Assembly: GCA_013398275.1 (NCBI GenBank)
Contig: VZSE01014927.1
Location: 888,052-952,051, forward strand
Reading direction: 5' to 3'
Source of the DNA: Promerops cafer
Taxonomy: Eukaryota; Chordata; Aves; Passeriformes; Nectariniidae
DNA length: 64,000 nt
Shown: piece by piece, positions 33,474 to 46,840 of the stretch
How positions within the stretch are numbered: the stretch's first letter is position 1
How the letters are laid out: every line of letters starts with the position of its first letter
The notes under the pieces: model-generated
What the model saw: only the letters and a program-made list of their open reading frames with translations
Told to the model about the DNA's origin: nothing
The model's database searches: none
Program-made: the position numbers and the translations under genes

Positions 33474-36400
33474 CTTGGCTAGTCAGATCAACAGAATGAA
33501 AAAAGGCAAGAACGGAAAATAGAGCTACAGAAAAAATGTTTAAGACTCATGTTCTCAGAAACCCAAGCTTAAGAGAGAATCCAAAAATTATTGTGGTGAT
33601 TTCAAAGATGTAGCTTCTTGACCTCTACACTATAATAATATTTACTCTCATTTTAGTCACTTGTTCAAAAAAATGAAAAATATAGAAAGCAAATAGATTA
33701 AAAATATGAGTAGGAAAATGGATGACAATTTAAAACAAAATAACTGGTTACACTGGTCAGCTGGTTAAGCTGCATACATTGGCAGCTCCTGAATCCTGAC
33801 ACTGTAGTCTTCTGACTCCTATACACACTCCTGTGTATTTATTGACCTGTTATTGCACACACTGATCTTCTAGGTCTGGCACACTTTCTAAACACTTTTG
33901 AAACTCTTGAGCCTCATTTTCAACCAGTGGCAGCATTATACATAACTATGGCTCTTCCTGCCTTGTCTGTGCAGCACTAGGAAGCAGTGTCAGGAGTGCA
34001 GACACAGAGCAACAGGAAAAGGCAAGGCATCACTAAAGCAAGGAGGGCTGAGTGCTGTCTAGGATGAAAACGTCTCTGTATGCCTGAGATGGACTACAGC
34101 TTCTTTCAGGACAAAAGAGCCTAAGGCCATACACAGTGAGTTCAAAATGCCACACTCAGACCTGCCATGACAAATGGAGTTTATCTTGTGGAGGGCAGCT
34201 TCATCCCCAGTTTCAGTGGGGTCACATTGGTGAGGGATTGAGCCTACAGGTGTGGCACCAAATTGGAAAGTACTGTTGCTAAGGAGCCTTTGGAGAAATA
34301 AAATATTCTGTACCTCTCTTTTCTCTATTAAATTCTTCAAGTAAAACACTGTTTCCCTGTGCAGTGACATAACAAAAATGACAGCAGCCTCAAAAGTTTT
34401 GTTTTGTCACTTTTTTTTGACATCTCCTGTCTGCTCAATTATTCAGTGGCCAAGGGGACCAAACTTAGTCTGGTGTTGTTCAAAAGCTCGTGGTCTGCTC
34501 TACTGACCTAGAGAAGAATCTTTTATTCACAGGTACTCAAATGGCAAAGTTTCTTTTGAGATAGAGGCCTCCTAGGGCCAAAAAAAATGCAATATTCTGG
34601 AGAGATAAACATACTAGTATGACATTTCACATCTTATTATTATCCAGAATGTCCATAAAATCTAACCCCAATTAGTTTAGCCCACACTCTCTTGATGAGC
34701 TAAAAAATTAACTAAAATGTCCAACTCTGCTCTTGAATCATTGGGACACAGGAAAATCAGGTTTGAAATCTTGATTTCATCACAGGTTTTCTGTAAAACC
34801 TGTAAATTAGATGAGAAAATTTAATGTGCATCATATATTTGCTTGCACGTCCCTCTGGATCATTTTGGAACCCCACCATGAAAACAAACTTTCAATGCCT
34901 CAACACCTTGCAGTTTGAGTCCGAGGAGCAAAATCAGGAGAAAACAAAGAAGGAAAGATGAGAAGAAGAGTAGATTATGTATAAAATATTCTCCCTCCCA
35001 TGCTGCTGTAGATTTTGTCTCCATATTTTAAAAAACACCAAAACATTAGAATAGACATTGTCTATTACTGAATGCTTACAGGACCACAAGCATAAAAGAC
35101 CACAACATCTAAGCAACACAAATAGTTTCAACTCTTGGCGGTGAGTCCTTTGAAAATAAGTACCTGTTTCTAGATTTTACAAATTTGAGAAAACACACAA
35201 AGCATTGTGCTTTAGACTGCACCAGCCAGTCTTCTGTACTCCACCATTCACTATATGCTGAAAAAGGGAGAAACCCTCCTGTGTTGCACATCTAATTCTT
35301 GTGTTCTGCAGGTTCTACAGGGACCCTGAGTTCCTCATCTCAATTCTCTGTCCCACATAAGCCATGTTCCTGCAGCAGACAGCAGGAAACCCTAAATATA
35401 CACTTTAGTATGGAAAAGACTTTCCTCTTCAAGGAAAAACTAAGGTACTTTACAATTTGACAGAGTGACCATATTGCTAGGTGGCACAGAAGAGATGAAG
35501 GTCAAAAACTTGCTCAGGGCTGGGACAGCTGATGTACTTGAGTAGGAGCAGCAGAGTAGGCAGTGGCTACCACAATGTCCATGCACGGGATAGACACAGA
35601 ACACCTAAATTCATACATCTGTTTTTTATATGGTAAATCACTTTCCTAGAAAACTTTTCAACTCATTGCTCACTTGTTAGTTACACTATACTCTTGTAAG
35701 TATTTGACGGAAATGTACTCACAGTTATTTTCAAAAGGCAGCTTTTTTTTTTCCACCTGCGGCTGACTTTTTGATCCCTGCCACTGCTATCAGAGGTGAG
35801 CAGCAAATTTCTAATCAACACATTTAATCACTCTGTCTCTTCAGAGAGGCCACTGTAGTGATCATGTAATCTCCTTTGTCTGGGTTCCTGGAAATTACTT
35901 GGAAAAACAATGGTTGCAGCTGCAGAAGTGCTGCAGAGTGAATAGGGAAAAGAGGTGCTCCAGCCTCTTTCTCAGTTCCAGCATTTCTCCCTCAATTTAG
36001 AAAATGCAGAGGATCCAATTAGCAACACTGAGTATGGTTTCCAGAACTATTGATGAGGCTCTGCATGGAGCACCTCTCCCAGCTAGAGAAATAGCATATC
36101 TAACCAAAAATACAACATATACTACTAACACTTTTATATTATATTGGCTAACTGGTGTTGGAGAGACTGAAGTCGTCATTACTATTGCTTAGGATTTGTC
36201 ATGCTGCCATACCAAATGCACATTGGAGATTTCAATGGGCAGAAGTGACAGCAACTTAAAGGGGCACCAACTGTTCAATTTATCTCATTAACTTCAAGCT
36301 CTTAAGTAACCTGTCCTTCAGAAACGCTCCAAGAGATTTCATTGACTGCAGAGTGAGCTGAAGGAGATTAGCTCCTAACTTGACACCTCAGCTGGAGTGA

Positions 36401-38149
36401 GTCAGGGGCGGGCAGTCAAAGACACAAGGCTGAATCACCAGTTCTCTTCACAGCTGTACTGCTGGCTGAACAAGCCTTCCTTTACCCCAGTTCTCTGCCA
36501 TCTCTCTCTACTCCTTCCCCACACTGGAAAACTCCCAAAGGCAAAGGACATCTCTGCACATTCATGAGATGCTTAACCCTGCAGGGGCCTGCCTCTCACT
36601 GAGCCCAACATGCAATTATTGATGCATAACTTTACAATCTGAATTACTACATCACCAGCAGAACTCCTTTTGACAAGGCAACAGCTCACATTAAAAAAAA
36701 AAAAAAAAAAAAGCACCCTCTGAATTAGATGATTCTAATGGAAGTACAATCTTCCACATCTGAGTAGAATATTAATACAAAATTGGAAACAGCATCTTAG
36801 TATTAGGAGTGTAGTCCCTAAGTTCACTATGTATTGAATGAGCAGAGATTGGCATAGCCAGATGGCAATTCAGATCCTAGGTAGGCTGAACTGACCCCTG
36901 GAAGTGTCTGTGAATATTAACAATTCCCTTTAATGATTTGGAAAGCACGTCTTAATTTATACTGAAGCCTCTAGCGTATTTCTTTCCTTTCCCACCCGCC
37001 TCACAAAATGTTGACATAGAAGGCACCAAAGCAGAAAAACCCCCCAAAGAACTCAAAATGATTTAGTTTTATATTCTTCTATTTGAAGCTGTCTATGCAA
37101 CAGATTGTTTTAACCCACTTAGTTGTATTTTCTGAACAAAACCACCATTACAAACAGAAATTTTTGAATTCTGAATTTCAGGAAATAGATAAAAAAAACC
37201 TTAGGTGCCATATTGTGTAACAAAAGGGATAAATTCTGAATCCATTGACATGAATGTCAAGGATCTCATTCTTTTTCAAGTCTCAGCTTTAAGTAGTACC
37301 TGCTACCACATCAGTACTGTTGGAACTACTGTAAATGATGGAGGAAAAAAAACATGCACTGATATGTAATTTTTTCCCTGTTTCCACAGAGCATAGCAGT
37401 GGAAGAGGGGAAAGCTGGACATAGGCCTATTCATATGAACAGCTGCTCCTGCTAATTACCTGTCGGTTTCTAAACTCCTCATTGGAAGATGAGGGAACAG
37501 CATTCCCACCACTGGAACTATTAAAAGATCATCTGTTTCTATCATCAGACCAGAAATGGAGACTCATCTCACCAGGATGCTAGTAAGGGTATTTAGGAGG
37601 GAACTGTAGCAGACAAGGATTCATTTATCTCAAATTCTGCCACTGAGTATCTGCCCAAGAGTTCATCTATTCCTACCTGCTGTGGTGGGAGATGCTGTTC
37701 TGAGGGTTAGCAGGACCAAGCTCCAGTTTAGGGGCTGCACATTCACAGGTACCATAGGAAGGCAATGAGTCAGGAGTGTATGTGAACAGCCAGAGATGCG
37801 AAAAACAAAGTGTGAGTAACACTTTTTAAGAGATTAACACTGTCCTCCATTGCAATTGACCCTGAGATGTTTTTTCCTAGTCCCCTTGTGTGGGTTTTAA
37901 GGAAGGAAAATCTCAGGCTGCTTGCTTTCATGGACCATTCACAATGCAGTTAAGGATTCCTACTAACATCAGTGAGTTTTGGATCAGGCTGGCAGCTGCT
38001 CACCAGTCATTTACACCAACGACTGATTAAGACCCTACTTTAGGCAACAATTTAAAATCAGAGGGGCTTTAGGGAGAGAATTCAGTCATCTTCTGGCTCA
38101 GACTTTAAAATATATCCAGTCTCATCCAGTTTATGTAAAGAGCAGGCAC
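33474..38149. other. Unassigned non-coding sequence
   Basis: An A20 run lies at 36693-36712 without an upstream polyadenylation signal. Open frames do not exceed 103 codons (34059-34370, minus). No known repeat was recognised in this 4.7-kb stretch. Confidence 0.5.
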
Positions 38150-38420
38150 CATGAAAAATGTAATCAGCTCTGTAAAATCTTGGTATTAGCCACTGTTAAA
38201 AGCCCAGAATAATTTTTTCATTATCAATATTGGATGTGGAATCCGAAAGAGGAGAAGGTTGGTGGATATTGTGTACCGTATGGATTTTTCATGCTGCCAA
38301 CCATTAATTTATCCCACAAATTAAACACCTTTTACATTATTTTATTAGGGAGATACCAACTTGCCATCAGAAAGGTCTTTTGGCAATGTAATTTATACAT
38401 ACTTTTTACCCATCTGTTAG
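38150..38420. promoter_or_regulatory. Candidate conserved non-coding element
   Basis: AT-rich unique block with GAATAATTTTTTCATTATC (near 38205), ACCATTAATTTATCCC (near 38300), and isolated CpGs (38244, 38278) that survive in AT-rich sequence. A 94-codon frame overlaps its end (38234-38518) but becomes a hydrophobic T-tract translation and is not convincing. Confidence 0.32.
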
Positions 38421-38699
38421 CACTAAGGCTTTCCATTGTTTTGGTGGTGGTTTTTATTTTTTTTTTATTTTTTTGCTATATCCTCTTCCAATTCTCCTTG
38501 AAAATTAAACAGGATTAGGTTAAGATGAGGCAATTTTTTTAAGTAAAAAGTCACAAAGGTGGATGAAGATACCTTCAAAGAGATAATACACTGGGGATTC
38601 CTTGCTACTAATTTTTCCCCCATGGAAGTCTTTTTCCATATTTTTTTTTCCTTTTCAATCTCTGTGTAGTTTATAATAATATTTTGCTTCTTCCATCAA

Positions 38700-39060
38700 A
38701 GTAAACTGGCCAAGGTATCACTTAGCTTCATTTCCTGAGACCTGACCAAGGGTCAGAGATTACCTTGAACTGACGTCTGACATTAGCAAATAAACAATCT
38801 CCTCTTGTTTCCCACTTGGTGAATCAGCAGTCCCCATGCTAATCGTGTCGACAGGTTTTTGCTACAGCAGGGGAAGGGGAATTCCAGGTTGACAAATAAG
38901 TCCCCCGAGAAATGCACCTGTCAGTTACAGGAGAGCCTGCGCGGCACCGCAGAGTCAAGAGCAACAGGACGGATCCGTGCCACTGAAAGTGATATTCACA
39001 GGGTCACGGCAAGAGTGGGCTACCCTGGTGCACACAGGATACCAGGGCAGCACAAAAACT
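38700..39060. promoter_or_regulatory. Candidate regulatory segment with local CpG cluster
   Basis: About nine CpGs fall within 38842-39006, in contrast to flanking sequence. They include ATCGTGTCGAC, GCGCGG and a perfect 10-bp palindrome, ACGGATCCGT (38969-38978). The 5' half has AAATAAACAATC (forkhead-like) and ATGCTAATCG (POU/homeodomain-like). It shows no repeat similarity. Confidence 0.32.
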
Positions 39061-40893
39061 GTTGGTATTATCCACCACAGGCCCCAGCAAGAAAAACCAA
39101 AGCGATGCATCATTTAAAAGCACAGCAGTGCAGACACGGGAGATGCGCTGGTCAAATGACCTTTTGCTCCTTGTGTTGTTTCTTGCTGTGTTGCTATCCA
39201 ACACCTACATAGCATCACATATCACCAGTCTCTAGTTCCCTGCTGTCCAAAAACTTTCCTCCACCCAGTTGTCCCAGAGAAAAAATGCTAAATCATCTAA
39301 CTTTCTACCCTTCTATAAGGTTTCTTTCAGAAATATTAAAAAAAAAGTCCTCTACTTTTTTTCTCCCACACTTTTCCAAATAGAGTCATTACTTCCTCTG
39401 CCATAGTGAACACTAATTGACTATTAGGCTAGATTCTGAACATGAACCAAGCACGTGAGTATTTAGTCTTCCAAGAAGGGAACCTAGAACCACTGTATTA
39501 TTCAATGTGGGAAGAAAAGGACAGACACAAAGACCACTTTTGTGAGCTGTGGAAAATGTGATTTTAAAAAGAGCCAGACGAAGGGTAACACAGGCAACTG
39601 GGGATAGGAAGAAAGCGTGTCATGGTTTGGTGTCTCTCTTTGCCTCTTCCTCCTGGCTCTCTGTACCCTCCTTCCTCTCTGTCACACCCAGGCAATCTGG
39701 GGATCTGGCTGGAATCTGACACAATTTCATCCCACACTGGGATCTGCAATGCTGATGCTACAAACCACCTCTCTTTACTCAGAAATCTCCATTGACTCCC
39801 CACTTCTTTGGCAGTTCTGGTTACTGCAACACTTTACCAGGGAAAATAAGCAGCACCCTGAGCTGGGGAGATCTGGCTGACAGCTTCCACAGAGCAGGAG
39901 ACAAGCCTGTTCAGTCCTAAAACCGCAACATGGCAGGACAAGGCAGAGTGAAACACAAAATTAATAGCACCAATATTGCCATTATCATGTTAGCACAGGC
40001 TCCAAATCCTTTTGAATTACAAGACCAGCCTGGGATCAGCCTTCCAAAACAAGCCATGGAAAATCAGGGAATATACTTCCCCTGGCTATCAAATTGCGCT
40101 CTTCCCTCAAGAAAAATGTAATTTTTGCTTTCAAAGAAGTGAAAAAGAAATTCCATGGGAGGTAAGAATTTCTGTTTTAATAATGAAATTTACATCAATC
40201 CAATTTTACTCATCAAGAACAGAGAGGTTTTAAGAGTGCCCTGAACTTCCAGTATTCAGGTGGCCACTGATGCTCAAATTAGCTCTGTTTCACAGCTGTT
40301 ATTAGTAGTGCTTTGTGCCTGCTTCACAACTAACCAAACAGTTTTATATTAACACAGGGACCTAAATAGATTTGTCCATTAAATGCTAGTACATTAGACC
40401 CAAGGTGTCCCTTACAAGTATCCCAGTGGAGTTTTCTAAACAATCTTGGCTAGAGCAACCTTGGGAGGCAAGTTTACTGAGAAACATCACTATTAATAAT
40501 AACCCTTCCAGGGCTGAATCCAGGGTTTAACACAGAGCTCTTTTGGAAGTGTGACTAAAGCTACACCGTCCTAGTGGGAAGAGGGTAAAATAAACTGTTG
40601 GAAGTAAAACAAGGAAAAATAAAATCTCAGCAGAGAATGATGTCATCAAACATTTAGATTCAAAATCTGTTACCTTACATAGTATCTTCTTCCCCTCCCC
40701 CTGTCCCTGCACTTTGTTGCAAAGGCAACAAAAGTATATTCCTGACAGATCTAAATAAGATTTTTATCTCTAGAGGGGAAGAGTCTTGTTAATTTTTTGG
40801 TGGGCTGGGCAAAGCAATGAGATTCATATTGTTGTAATTATTAATTTCTTCAGCAAAGTTCTAAATCTCCAGGTACTTTACATATTGGCTACA
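39061..40893. other. Unassigned non-coding sequence
   Basis: A segment opening TGTCATGGTTTGG at 39618 vaguely resembles the start of some avian LTRs, but nothing downstream supports it. No gene is recognised. Confidence 0.45.
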
Positions 40894-40921
40894 TTTTTTT
40901 TTTTTTTTTTTTTTTTTTTTT
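40894..40921 (+). repeat. T28 homopolymer
   Basis: An uninterrupted run of 28 T. ATCTCCAG occurs on both sides (40865-40872 and 40924-40931), which could be a short target-site duplication around a small A-tailed insertion in minus orientation, or chance. No TTTATT (reversed polyadenylation signal) lies next to it. Confidence 0.85.
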
Positions 40922-43900
40922 GTATCTCCAGCAAAGCTATTAATTTAATACCATCTTCTCAAAGGAAGGAAATCTGAATGGAATTAAGGATGCATGATCA
41001 TAGCTAGAAAAATGAGCAGAGACAGGAAGAGGGACAGAGAAAAAAATTAAAGTTCTGATAGTTTAGTCTGCTCAAAAACACCAGTGGAAAAGTGTTCTCT
41101 AGAATGTTAATTTGTCCTTATTTAGGTAGATTCCCTGTCTTTATCAAACCCATTTTTCGAACTTTGATTGTGCCAATAAATAGATATTGGCTGTATTAGA
41201 CCAAAAATATTCTCTAGAAAGGGATATTCTTACAAGATGTTATTTGTTGAGAAATATCATGCAAACACACCCAATCTGAATACAAATATGCGTGTATATA
41301 ATTTGTGTCTACAATTCTTTCCTGGAAGGCTTTGATTCCTGCTAAGCCACACTAGGATCAAGAGCTCTGTGACTGCAGATCAGCCCCCAGCCAGAGAACA
41401 CAGTTTGGACAGAGAAAGGAAGGCTGGACAGAGCATCACTGGCACGAGGTCATCATCACCACCTTTCCCTACTCTGCACCCCAGGGAACAAGGTCCCTTT
41501 TTCCTTGGCTGTGGTCTGCTCTGACCCCTTATGGGAGGATGGCCCATTATGGAAGGTCTGGGACCAGTAGAGCCAGTTTGGGAGGCCTGCTGGACAAGGG
41601 GACCACTTCAACACTTCAGCAATGCCTGTGCACCACCATTTGCTGGGTATGTGCAGGAGAAGGAAAACCAGGGAGGAAAATCCAGACTTACTTCATGGAA
41701 AGCAAGTGCCAGGCTAGAGAGGCTAAATGTATCACATTAGGTGATGCATTAACAGAAGTTTGACACTTCTGATAAATGTCTGAGAAAATCTTTAAGTCCC
41801 AATTAAGGGATTTGCTCAGCCCCAATTTTTTTTTGTTTTGTTTTGTTTTAGTTTATTGAAAATACCAAGCTGATTGTGCTGGGGGACAAGCCAAAAGGTT
41901 TTGCTTTTAATCTTTTATTTTCCTGTTTCCTTTCTTCTTTTTGCTTGCTCAGTGGTATTCATAAAGCATTACCACCTAGGGACAGGTTGCAAGGGGTTCA
42001 AATGTGATGATAGTTTCCATATCACTACCTGAGACTAGGAGAGGCCAAGGGGGAACGTGCTTCCTACTGAGCTTAATATTTTCAAGGAACAATGCCTGTT
42101 ACAAACCCACAGTGCCTCTGGGCCCCAAATTCTCCTTTTATTAAGAATCAGTCAATGCAGCGCCACCTTGGGAAAATTCAGTCTCCAAGCCTCAGCCACG
42201 AGTCTTTCTCAGAAAAAGGGGTTCTTGCCATGCCTTCCTGGTTCCCTCCTTTGGCCTCACTGCAGCAGACCAGGGTGTTAATTGGAAAAGCAAGGCTAAT
42301 TAAAACCAGAGAGGCAAACGAAACTGTGGGGGGAGCAAAGGGAGGAGAGGGAAAAAAAAGTTAAATTCAAGCACATAATAAAGAACACTTCTGCCCTGCT
42401 GCTCCTAGGAGGGATCTCATAACAGTGGTGCAACAGCCCAGAGGCTACAAGGAAAAAAATTAAGCTACTGTGTATAACAATGAAAACATTAAACCCTTTG
42501 TGTACCATCAAAATGGAAACCAAGAAATAAAGTTAAGATGCTAAACATGTGTTTGAAGAGCACTGAAGCATGCGGCATGTATTTGACTTCCACCTTCTGG
42601 GGAGTGCAGGGAGGCATGACTGAGATCTATTAAATCCAATGATGGCCAAATGCTCTGCAGGTGCATTCAGCTCTAGTCAGGGCACAAACCCTGAAGAACA
42701 GATACACAGATTTTAGAGAGTGGTGCCACCAGGCAAACAGGCTGCCTTGCTGGAGAGAAGTATCCCCCATTTCTTGGGAGCAGGTGTCGTCACCTTTTCT
42801 CACCGAGGATGCTTAGGGACACTGCAAATGCTCATCTTGCGACCCAACACTGGCCTCTATCACCCTGGGGCCAGCCTGGGACCCTCCCACCACGGCAGGG
42901 AGGAGCCTTTGCATGCAGGGCAGTTTATAAGAAGCCTCTCCTCACAAATGTGACATCCCACCCCCTCAGAACTGCCGCGGCACTGGTGTGCACAACAGCT
43001 TGCTGATGGAATCAGCAAGGCCCAGAAAAGGTAAGTAACAGGATTTCAAAGATCAGTGATGCTTTTTTTCTCCTCTCTAATTGAAGACCTTCTTTATGCT
43101 TAATATCTCCAAAAATGATAAGACCAAACCAAATCTCAAGTGAGGCAGAAATATTTCTCTTCTGTCTGGCAAGTCAAAGGGGTTGCAGAAGGAAATGAGA
43201 GGGCCAAGACTGGTGTCCTCATTTCCCTCCTTTCACATGCCCTCCTCTCTTTCCTTCAGGAAAGTTTCACATCTTTTGCAGAGTCCCCAAGTGCCTGCAG
43301 AGTTATTAACCCCTCTGCTGGTTCCACACAGAGCCTGTTTTCTGCAGGTCATTGGATGCTCCCCACCCCAACCTGCACACGAGAACGAAAAGCTTGTGGC
43401 AGCAAATATGGACAAGGTCATATTCCTGACCATTTTTTTCTCAGCAACCTAGAGGTGACTGCCTCCTTCAGAAATACAGCTTCAGACTCATTTTAAGGCC
43501 ATTCAGACACAAAGAAAGTTAAACTTTCTCAAGTAAATCAAAAGCCTGTAATAATATAATCAAGTTTCTCAATAAACAGGTAGAAAAGACTGATTTTCCC
43601 CTAAAAGACCAGTTTAATTTCAGCTGAGAAAGAGACGTGAATATTTGAAACACACACAAAATACCAAAAGGCAAACACAGGGTACAATTCCTTTTTTTTT
43701 TTGTCTTTTACTCTCAAGCTCACTTTTGTTATCAGCTTAAAAATTTACCTCATTAATTGGCTGTGAGGAGGAACACCATTCACATGACATTTAGCTACTG
43801 GGAGTAGGAAAAAAAAGAGAAAAAGATAAAACAATATATATTGAGAGATTGAACACTACTTTGCATCACAAGAGGCTTTGTGGTGGGAGGGTACAATAAC

Positions 43901-44089
43901 TTGAAGTATTTCTGTCCCCACACAGTGAAATTGCCCTTCCCCAACCTGATTCATCAGCTTACAAAGAGTTCCTGTTTCTAAGGGATTTTGACCTCTCTCT
44001 CTTTGTTTCTTCACCAGGATCACAGTAAGTGTGATAGGACCTTAAGGACAAAGAGAGGAAAATAAATAAAAGAAGGCAAGGACAATTGC
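40922..44089. other. Unassigned non-coding sequence
   Basis: A T/G-rich tract occupies 41826-41852. A small GC-rich palindrome, TGCCGCGGCA, lies at 42973-42982. A 118-codon plus frame (43140-43496) has no recognisable content. Confidence 0.5.
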
Positions 44090-44240
44090 AGAGCGGCCAG
44101 TGTTAATGTCACCATATAAAGGGTCTGTCAGCATTTCCATTAGAAACTCCTATTTTCAAAGGTTTATAACTCGGCCATAAAAATTCACTCTGAGCAGCAG
44201 CTGGAAACTTGGCAAACAAAATCTCACTCAGCTGCGATTG
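44090..44240. promoter_or_regulatory. Candidate conserved element with CArG-like sites
   Basis: CCATATAAAGG (44113-44123) and CCATAAAAAT (near 44176) resemble CArG boxes (serum response factor sites), the first one base longer than the canonical core. CpGs survive at 44093, 44174 and 44234. A pyrimidine tract follows directly. Confidence 0.28.
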
Positions 44241-44241
44241 A

Positions 44242-44326
44242 TTTTTCTTTTTCTTTCTTTCCCCCTGTTCCCCATCCACCTTCATCCTCTATCTCCTCCA
44301 CTCCCCCCTTCTTTTATTCTCCTCCT
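44242..44326 (+). repeat. Pyrimidine-rich low-complexity tract
   Basis: Mostly C and T with few interruptions, T-rich at the start and C-rich at the end. It shares no unit length, so it is low-complexity sequence and not a tandem repeat. Confidence 0.7.
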
Positions 44327-46439
44327 AGACAGTAACTTTGAGTTGATTTAACCAAAGGATGCAAGAACAGGCATCCTGTTACACGTTGTCAGATGCACTA
44401 ATACTGCTCACTTTGTGCCTTTTCTGGTCCCTGGTGTTTTCTTTGTAAGTCCTGCAATCATCTGGGGCTTTTGCTTTGCTTCAATTTTTTTTTTTTTTCA
44501 ATAAAGCATTCTCCAAAATTTTCAAGACAGATCTCTACTTTGGACTGAGTGCAAGTACCATGTATCAATATATCAACCCTCCCAGAACTTCTTTGAAGAG
44601 AAATAATTAATTAAGAAGAAGCTCATCAGGAAAGTGTGTGTTGCAGTCAGTCCTTTGTGGAATCTGAAGTCTGGTCAGAAATGTCAGGATAGCTCAGCTA
44701 GAAATATGAAATGCTGTGTCTCCTGGTTTGTGCTGGTTTTGACCCACCAAATCCCTTCTCCTGTCATACAAAGGGCTCATCTACATGGGATGTTTAAGTG
44801 AATATGACAGCAGCCATCTTGGCTGACACTTGAGAGCAAACTGGAGACTCTAAGCATGATGCTGTGCAACTTGAATTAAATTGCCAAGGCGGACGGACCA
44901 GGCACGGAGAGGGGATGCATAACATATGCTGAACAGCAGGAAGGCAGCTCTGTAGGTGTAAGGAGTGACTTGAATTAAATGCAGTTTGCCCTGGTACAAG
45001 TCACTCCCCCAACAGCAGCTCTGAGTATTCACAGATGAAGAGAGTGAGAGGAAGGAGAAAAGGGAAATAGGGGCATTGCTGTGGTTGGATCGGGAGATTT
45101 CAAAAGAAGTCCCAACAAAGGTAGGTTTTAATGTGATGCCAAGCAAACAAACATTGTGAAAGAGGAGCAAGGAGACTGAAAAGTGAGGCATGAAAGGCTC
45201 AGAGTTCAGGCTCAGAAACATCCCTGTGTTTGAGATGCTTCTCTGAAATGCCTGAGTCAGCAAAACAGAGAAGATGATGGGGAGGCACTGGCCTCTGTCA
45301 TGAGATTTTCCATCCCAGTTTTCATTGCCAACAGCAAAAAACTCATACACAAAATCAAAAACATAACAGAGATTAAATAGGAGAAAAAAAAAAAGACAAA
45401 ATATTAATGGTCTGAGTTTTTGGCATATGTAGTATTGTGGGGTGGGGGGAGGATTGTATTCATGCCTGCACACTTGCTGTTCATTTCCACTGAGCTATGT
45501 TTTTCTTTTCCACCACGTGTCACAATATAATTCAAGCTGGACAAAATGAGATGACAAGACTAAAATATCCACAGTATGATTTATGGATCACCTGAAATAT
45601 TCAGTGCACTCTTTCTATTTTTACATTAATCTAAGAAAAATAAACAATTATATTAGAAGCCCAAAAAGAAATTACATCAGTGCGGAAGTAGCCTCTTTAT
45701 ACCATGATCTCATTTTTCAGACTCTGCACAAAGAATTATCTTTACAGTGAGGCATCTCCTTCTGCTTTGTTTTGCACATACTAAACTGCCTAAGAAAAAA
45801 TTTAGGGCAGTGTCTCTGTCTTCCTCCAAATATTTTATATTTCTGTGTCAGTTAAACATGAGAAGTGAGTTTAAATGCTAACAGTTCAAAACTGAATCCA
45901 AGCTCTGTCAAAATTAATGTTCAGGGTGTTTTATCTAAATTCCATACAATCATTTTTTGTCAATGTCCTAAGATATCAACCTACATGCTCAGTGGCTTAG
46001 AATTTATCCAGTAGAACACATGAGCTCATCTAATTCAAACTTGAATACCCCACACACAACTGAGATAACAATACTTATCTATCCTTTGGAAGAAATACTG
46101 CAAAAATTGGTACTTTAAAGAAAATTTTAAAAGGCAGCTTCAAGTTAAATGAGAAGAAAAATTTAGTTAAAAATCATATGCCTACATTTCTGCCAGAGTA
46201 CGTAAGCTCAGCAAATGTTTTTTTTCCCCTATTAGACTAGTGGTGTCCCCTAGCAGCAAAAGAAAGGGCAAGCAAATAAAATGTCGGAAGAGAATTGGGG
46301 TTGCGAGAAAGCTCAGAGAGTAAGGAAGGAACACAGTAATTAGGAGAAGGACTTAGGGAAACAGTTACATCATCCCATGGAGTAAGAGATCAAGTGGAAA
46401 GGAGAGGAACCAGGAGAGACTTTGTTTTTGATGTTTTTA
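44327..46439. other. Unassigned non-coding sequence
   Basis: A 207-codon minus-strand frame (44850-45473) is long for this composition, but it starts in a C/A tract, includes a poly-F stretch from an A12 run and shows no domain. I treat it as chance. No repeat family was recognised. Confidence 0.45.
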
Positions 46440-46660
46440 ATTGATGCGATGCATGGATGATGCCTGAAGATTTGCTACCAGTTTTGTTATTCTAATTAGC
46501 AAAGTGTACAGACAGGCAAACCAACATCAAAACCCCGATCCATCGCCGCAGACCTCAGGCAGCTTCGGCAGCAACTGAGGAGATGCGTAAAGCACCGTGA
46601 CACCAAACACCTACACGCTGAAAGAAAAGGGATTTATGGGCTACGCACGCAGGGCTGGCA
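46440..46660. promoter_or_regulatory. Candidate regulatory segment: homeodomain site plus CpG cluster
   Basis: CTAATTAGC with TAATTA at 46493-46498 is followed by about ten CpGs in 46535-46650 (CCCCGATCC, ATCGCCGC, TTCGGC, ATGCGTA, CTACGCACGC). The combination of an AT-rich homeodomain edge and a CpG-rich body repeats what is seen at 13570-14230. Confidence 0.32.
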
Positions 46661-46805
46661 GGGAGACTGTCCCCATCCCTTACTGTGGGATGCAGGCACC
46701 TCTGGTGAGCTAGAGCTCCAGCAGCAGCAAAGCAAGACTTAGCACAGGCACACCTCTGCTGGCTCAATACTGCACTTGATGGGGAAGGGGGAGTTTGTTT
46801 TTTTT

Positions 46806-46807
<2 letters not shown>

Positions 46808-46840
<33 letters not shown>
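46808..46840 (+). repeat. T33 homopolymer
   Basis: The longest homopolymer in the window: 33 T, preceded by another T stretch broken by a single C at 46807. It directly abuts a strand-skewed block (46841-46978). Confidence 0.9.

Noticed and set aside
39618..39760. TGTCATGGTTTGG start, like some avian LTRs
   Set aside because: The following sequence shows no further LTR landmark.
44721..44760. CCTGGTTTGTGCTGG stretch, like the edge of some avian ERV LTRs
   Set aside because: Too short, and no continuation was recognised.
44850..45473. 207-codon minus-strand open frame
   Set aside because: Hydrophobic stretches come from A/T tracts; there is no domain, no paralogue and no promoter-like context.
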